Assembly (NCBI RefSeq): GCF_902459485.1
Contig: NZ_LR699119.1
Coordinates: forward strand, 310,001 to 374,000
DNA from: Aquicella siphonis
GTDB lineage: Bacteria; Pseudomonadota; Gammaproteobacteria; DSM-16500
Direction: 5' to 3'
Length of the DNA: 64,000 bases
This document shows, one piece after another, positions 62,132 to 64,000 of the stretch (position 1 is its first letter; each line of letters starts with the position of its first letter). The position numbers and the translations under genes are program-made. Under the pieces are notes generated by a model. It saw only the letters and a list, made by a program, of their open reading frames with translations. It did no database searches and was not told the DNA's origin.

Positions 62132-62516
62132 GGCCGCGAAACAGGCGGGCCTGACACTGATAGAAGTCCTTATTGCCCTGGCGATTGTCAGTATTGCCAT
62201 GACAGCTGTTATCAAGGCGACATCACAAAACATCAATTCCACAGGATATTTGCAGAAAAAAACCATGGCGCTTTGGGTTGGGCAGCAGGTGTTGAATGAA
62301 ATTCGCGCTGGCGTGCTCAAAACGGGCGGCTCATCGGGCAGTCAGAAACTGACGACGGAAATGCTGGGACAGGAGTGGTATTGGTCTACCGAAGAAGAAG
62401 AGACGCCTAATCCTCGTATCAAGAAAGTCCGCGTCAAGGTTTTTGCGAATGAAGAGGATGAACAAGATGAAACTCCTATCATGACGCTGGAGAGTTTTTT
62501 GTATCATGAACAATAA
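62100..62516 (+). CDS. gspI: Type II secretion minor pseudopilin GspI
   Basis: 138 residues from ATG 62100 (AGGGG upstream at 6-7 bases). An ATG at 62094 and a GTG at 62106 are close in-frame alternatives, and the frame is open much farther upstream inside gspH. The leader ends in G before L-T-L-I-E-V-L-I-A-L-A. GspI starts the tip complex with GspJ and GspK. It overlaps gspH by 32 bases and gspJ by 11. Confidence 0.92.
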   Translation: MVVSPANYCLKAAKQAGLTLIEVLIALAIVSIAMTAVIKATSQNINSTGYLQKKTMALWVGQQVLNEIRAGVLKTGGSSGSQKLTTEMLGQEWYWSTEEEETPNPRIKKVRVKVFANEEDEQDETPIMTLESFLYHEQ

Positions 62517-63231
62517 TGCCTTGTTCCACGGTTCCCGCCGCCAAAACCGGCGCAGCCAGGGTTTTACCCTGCTGGAAATACTGATCGCGCTGTTTATATT
62601 CACCATCCTCTCTGTCATTCTGGTGGCAGCGCTTCGCAGCGTCATTAATTCACAGTCACGTACGGAAGCAAAAGCCGAACGTTTACGTAATCTTCAGGTC
62701 GCCTTGCTCATTTTTTCGCGCGATGTGGCACAATCCGTGGACCGACCAATTCTGAATGCTTCAGGCAAGGAAGAAGGAGCTTTTGTGGGAAATCCGCGGG
62801 GATTTTCATTTACCCATGCCGGTTTTGCGAATCCGACCGGCGTACCGGCACGCAGTGCCTTGCAGCGCACGGGATATGTCTTTCGTGACGAGGGCTTGTT
62901 CCGTTTGACCTGGCCGGTACTGGATCAGGCTCCGGAAACCCGGACCGGGGTGAGACGTTTATTGTCCGGCGTTCAGGGTGCGCGCTTTCAATATCTCGAT
63001 GCAGAGGGAAAGTTTCAGGATAACTGGCCGCTTGATGGAGGGGACGCTCTTCAGCCGTTACCGCGCGGAGTAAGAATTTATCTCAACCTGGCGGATTGGG
63101 GGGAGATGACCCAGTTTTATATGATACCCGCGCAGGGAAATCAGAATCCTCAGCCGGCCGGCAAACCCGCCGGCGCGTCTTCGACGGACAGCCGGCCTTC
63201 TGGCGGAAAACAGGAGGGCAGGGATTCATGA
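62506..63231 (+). CDS. gspJ: Type II secretion minor pseudopilin GspJ
   Basis: 241 residues. Prepilin signal with an approximately 19-residue basic leader ending Q-G before F-T-L-L-E-I-L-I-A-L, Glu5 present. The C-terminal 30 residues are Pro/Gly/Ser-rich (Q-P-A-G-K-P-A-G-A-S-S) and unusual for the family. GspJ joins GspI and GspK at the tip. The stop shares ATGA with the gspK start. Confidence 0.94.
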   Translation: MNNNALFHGSRRQNRRSQGFTLLEILIALFIFTILSVILVAALRSVINSQSRTEAKAERLRNLQVALLIFSRDVAQSVDRPILNASGKEEGAFVGNPRGFSFTHAGFANPTGVPARSALQRTGYVFRDEGLFRLTWPVLDQAPETRTGVRRLLSGVQGARFQYLDAEGKFQDNWPLDGGDALQPLPRGVRIYLNLADWGEMTQFYMIPAQGNQNPQPAGKPAGASSTDSRPSGGKQEGRDS

Positions 63232-64000
63232 GACGATTGACACTGCCGGGATTGAAAAGCCAGCGGGGAGTGGTCATTGTCGTTGCTCTGTTTTTTGTGG
63301 CGCTGGTTGCCACCATGGCTTATCTCATGATGGCGCGGCTGGAACGAGATACGCGGCGCACCAGCCTGTTATTGCGCAATGCGCAGGCCGAGCTGCTGGC
63401 CCAGGGATCCATTGACTGGGCAAAAGAACAATTACGGGATAATCTGGTTCGTCAAAAACCGAACAAGCCTGTTGATGTGATGCCGGCGCGCTCACCCGTC
63501 AATCAGGTTAACGGCTATGCCATTTCCAGCGTCATTTACGATATGCAGTCACGTTTCAATCTCAATAATCTCGCCAGCCCGGATGCACAGGCGGATTTCA
63601 AGCGGCTGATCCAGATTGTGGCGCCGGAAGTGACAGAGCAGCAGGCGCAGGCGATAGTGCTGGGTGTTGTGGACTGGATCACTCCGGGCCAGCAGCAAAA
63701 TGAATTCGAAAAATATTATCTCAGCGTGTCTCCTCCGTACCGCGCCGCGCATCGTGCGATGGAAAGCGCGAGTGAATTGCAGCTGGTCAAAGGGATGTCG
63801 CCGGCGTTATATGCCAGATTAAAACCTTTTATCACGGCCTTGCCAAATACGACCCAGATCAATATCCAGACCGCGCCGCCTCAGGTCATGGCGGCAATGA
63901 GCCCTAAAATGACGCTGGAAACAGGCAAGGCTGTAGACAAAATCCGCGCGGAAACGGTTATTCCTAATGTGCAGGCATTTTTATCCCTGGATTTGGTGAA
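63228..64000 (+). CDS. gspK: Type II secretion minor pseudopilin GspK (cut by right edge)
   Basis: 257 residues are visible before the edge. The prepilin segment is Q-R-G before V-V-I-V-V-A-L-F-F-V-A-L-V, lacking Glu5, which is normal for GspK, the tip-capping subunit. The R-F-N-L-N-N-L motif and D-W-I-T-P segment of the GspK fold follow near residues 105-150. It overlaps gspJ by 4 bases. The last domain and stop lie beyond the window; gspL and gspM are not seen. Confidence 0.93.
   Translation, partial: MRRLTLPGLKSQRGVVIVVALFFVALVATMAYLMMARLERDTRRTSLLLRNAQAELLAQGSIDWAKEQLRDNLVRQKPNKPVDVMPARSPVNQVNGYAISSVIYDMQSRFNLNNLASPDAQADFKRLIQIVAPEVTEQQAQAIVLGVVDWITPGQQQNEFEKYYLSVSPPYRAAHRAMESASELQLVKGMSPALYARLKPFITALPNTTQINIQTAPPQVMAAMSPKMTLETGKAVDKIRAETVIPNVQAFLSLDLV

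Overview
The window is about 64 kb of a gammaproteobacterial chromosome at roughly 50% GC by eye. It is dense with housekeeping genes in orders familiar from Gammaproteobacteria: rpsU-yqeY-dnaG-rpoD, lptD-surA-pdxA, hldE-gmk-rpoZ, ftsY/rsmD, amgK-murU and a type II secretion cluster. Several traits fit Legionellales (Legionella/Coxiella relatives): tandem TyrP-type aromatic amino acid permeases, a DUF1543 protein, a SurA with a single parvulin domain, a YiiX-like hydrolase, and lone genes that look like effectors (eukaryote-style motifs, coiled coils, basic patches). This placement is an inference; no 16S gene or Dot/Icm gene is present.

Layout. Bases 1-1475 are the edge of an accessory region: the 3' part of a tyrosine recombinase, three small AT-rich unrecognised genes, and then a tRNA (anticodon CAT) that may mark the integration site. 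From 1690 to 5830 come a putative deaminase-fold protein, a DUF2207 membrane protein and lemA. From 5900 to 11800 is the macromolecular-synthesis cluster (rpoD, dnaG, yqeY, rpsU) with a LysR regulator between rpsU and the divergent tsaD. From 11900 to 16300: tsaD, plsY, an orphan protein, orn, queG. From 16290 to 19510: two tandem TyrP-like permeases, each preceded by a promoter-like site and a long leader. From 19690 to 25950: nnr, tsaE, amiC, mutL, miaA. At 26056 is a large membrane/coiled-coil orphan with 28-residue repeats. From 27900 to 31140, on the minus strand: hldE, gmk, rpoZ, a HAD phosphatase. From 31330 to 39620: waaA, DUF1543, a YiiX-like protein, type 4 uracil-DNA glycosylase, malic enzyme, coaD, ferredoxin, tolC and a thioesterase. 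From 39630 to 48120: pdxA, surA, lptD, amgK-murU, tRNA-Arg and comM. From 48260 to 53590: a small orphan plus a flavin-reductase-like protein, rpoH, ftsY, rsmD, trpS and a tiny pilin-like ORF. From 53850 to the right end: a repeat-bearing lipoprotein and gspD-E-F, then two opposite-strand orphans, then gspG-H-I-J-K (gspK runs off the edge).

How the parts fit. Envelope work dominates: LPS (hldE, waaA, lptD), peptidoglycan (amiC, amgK, murU), outer-membrane assembly (surA, lptD, tolC), secretion (gspD-K) and phospholipid synthesis (plsY). Translation and transcription are served by tsaD, tsaE, miaA, queG, trpS, rpoD, rpoH and rpoZ. The strongest candidates for undescribed biology are the deaminase-like protein at 1692-3233, the 28-residue-repeat membrane protein at 26056-27816, the pilin-like micro-ORF at 53457-53588, the two orphans that split the type II secretion operon, and the long leaders of the permease pair. 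No CRISPR array, rRNA or complete insertion sequence was seen. Only one stretch longer than 300 bases lacks a gene (16289-16687), and it is described as an entry.
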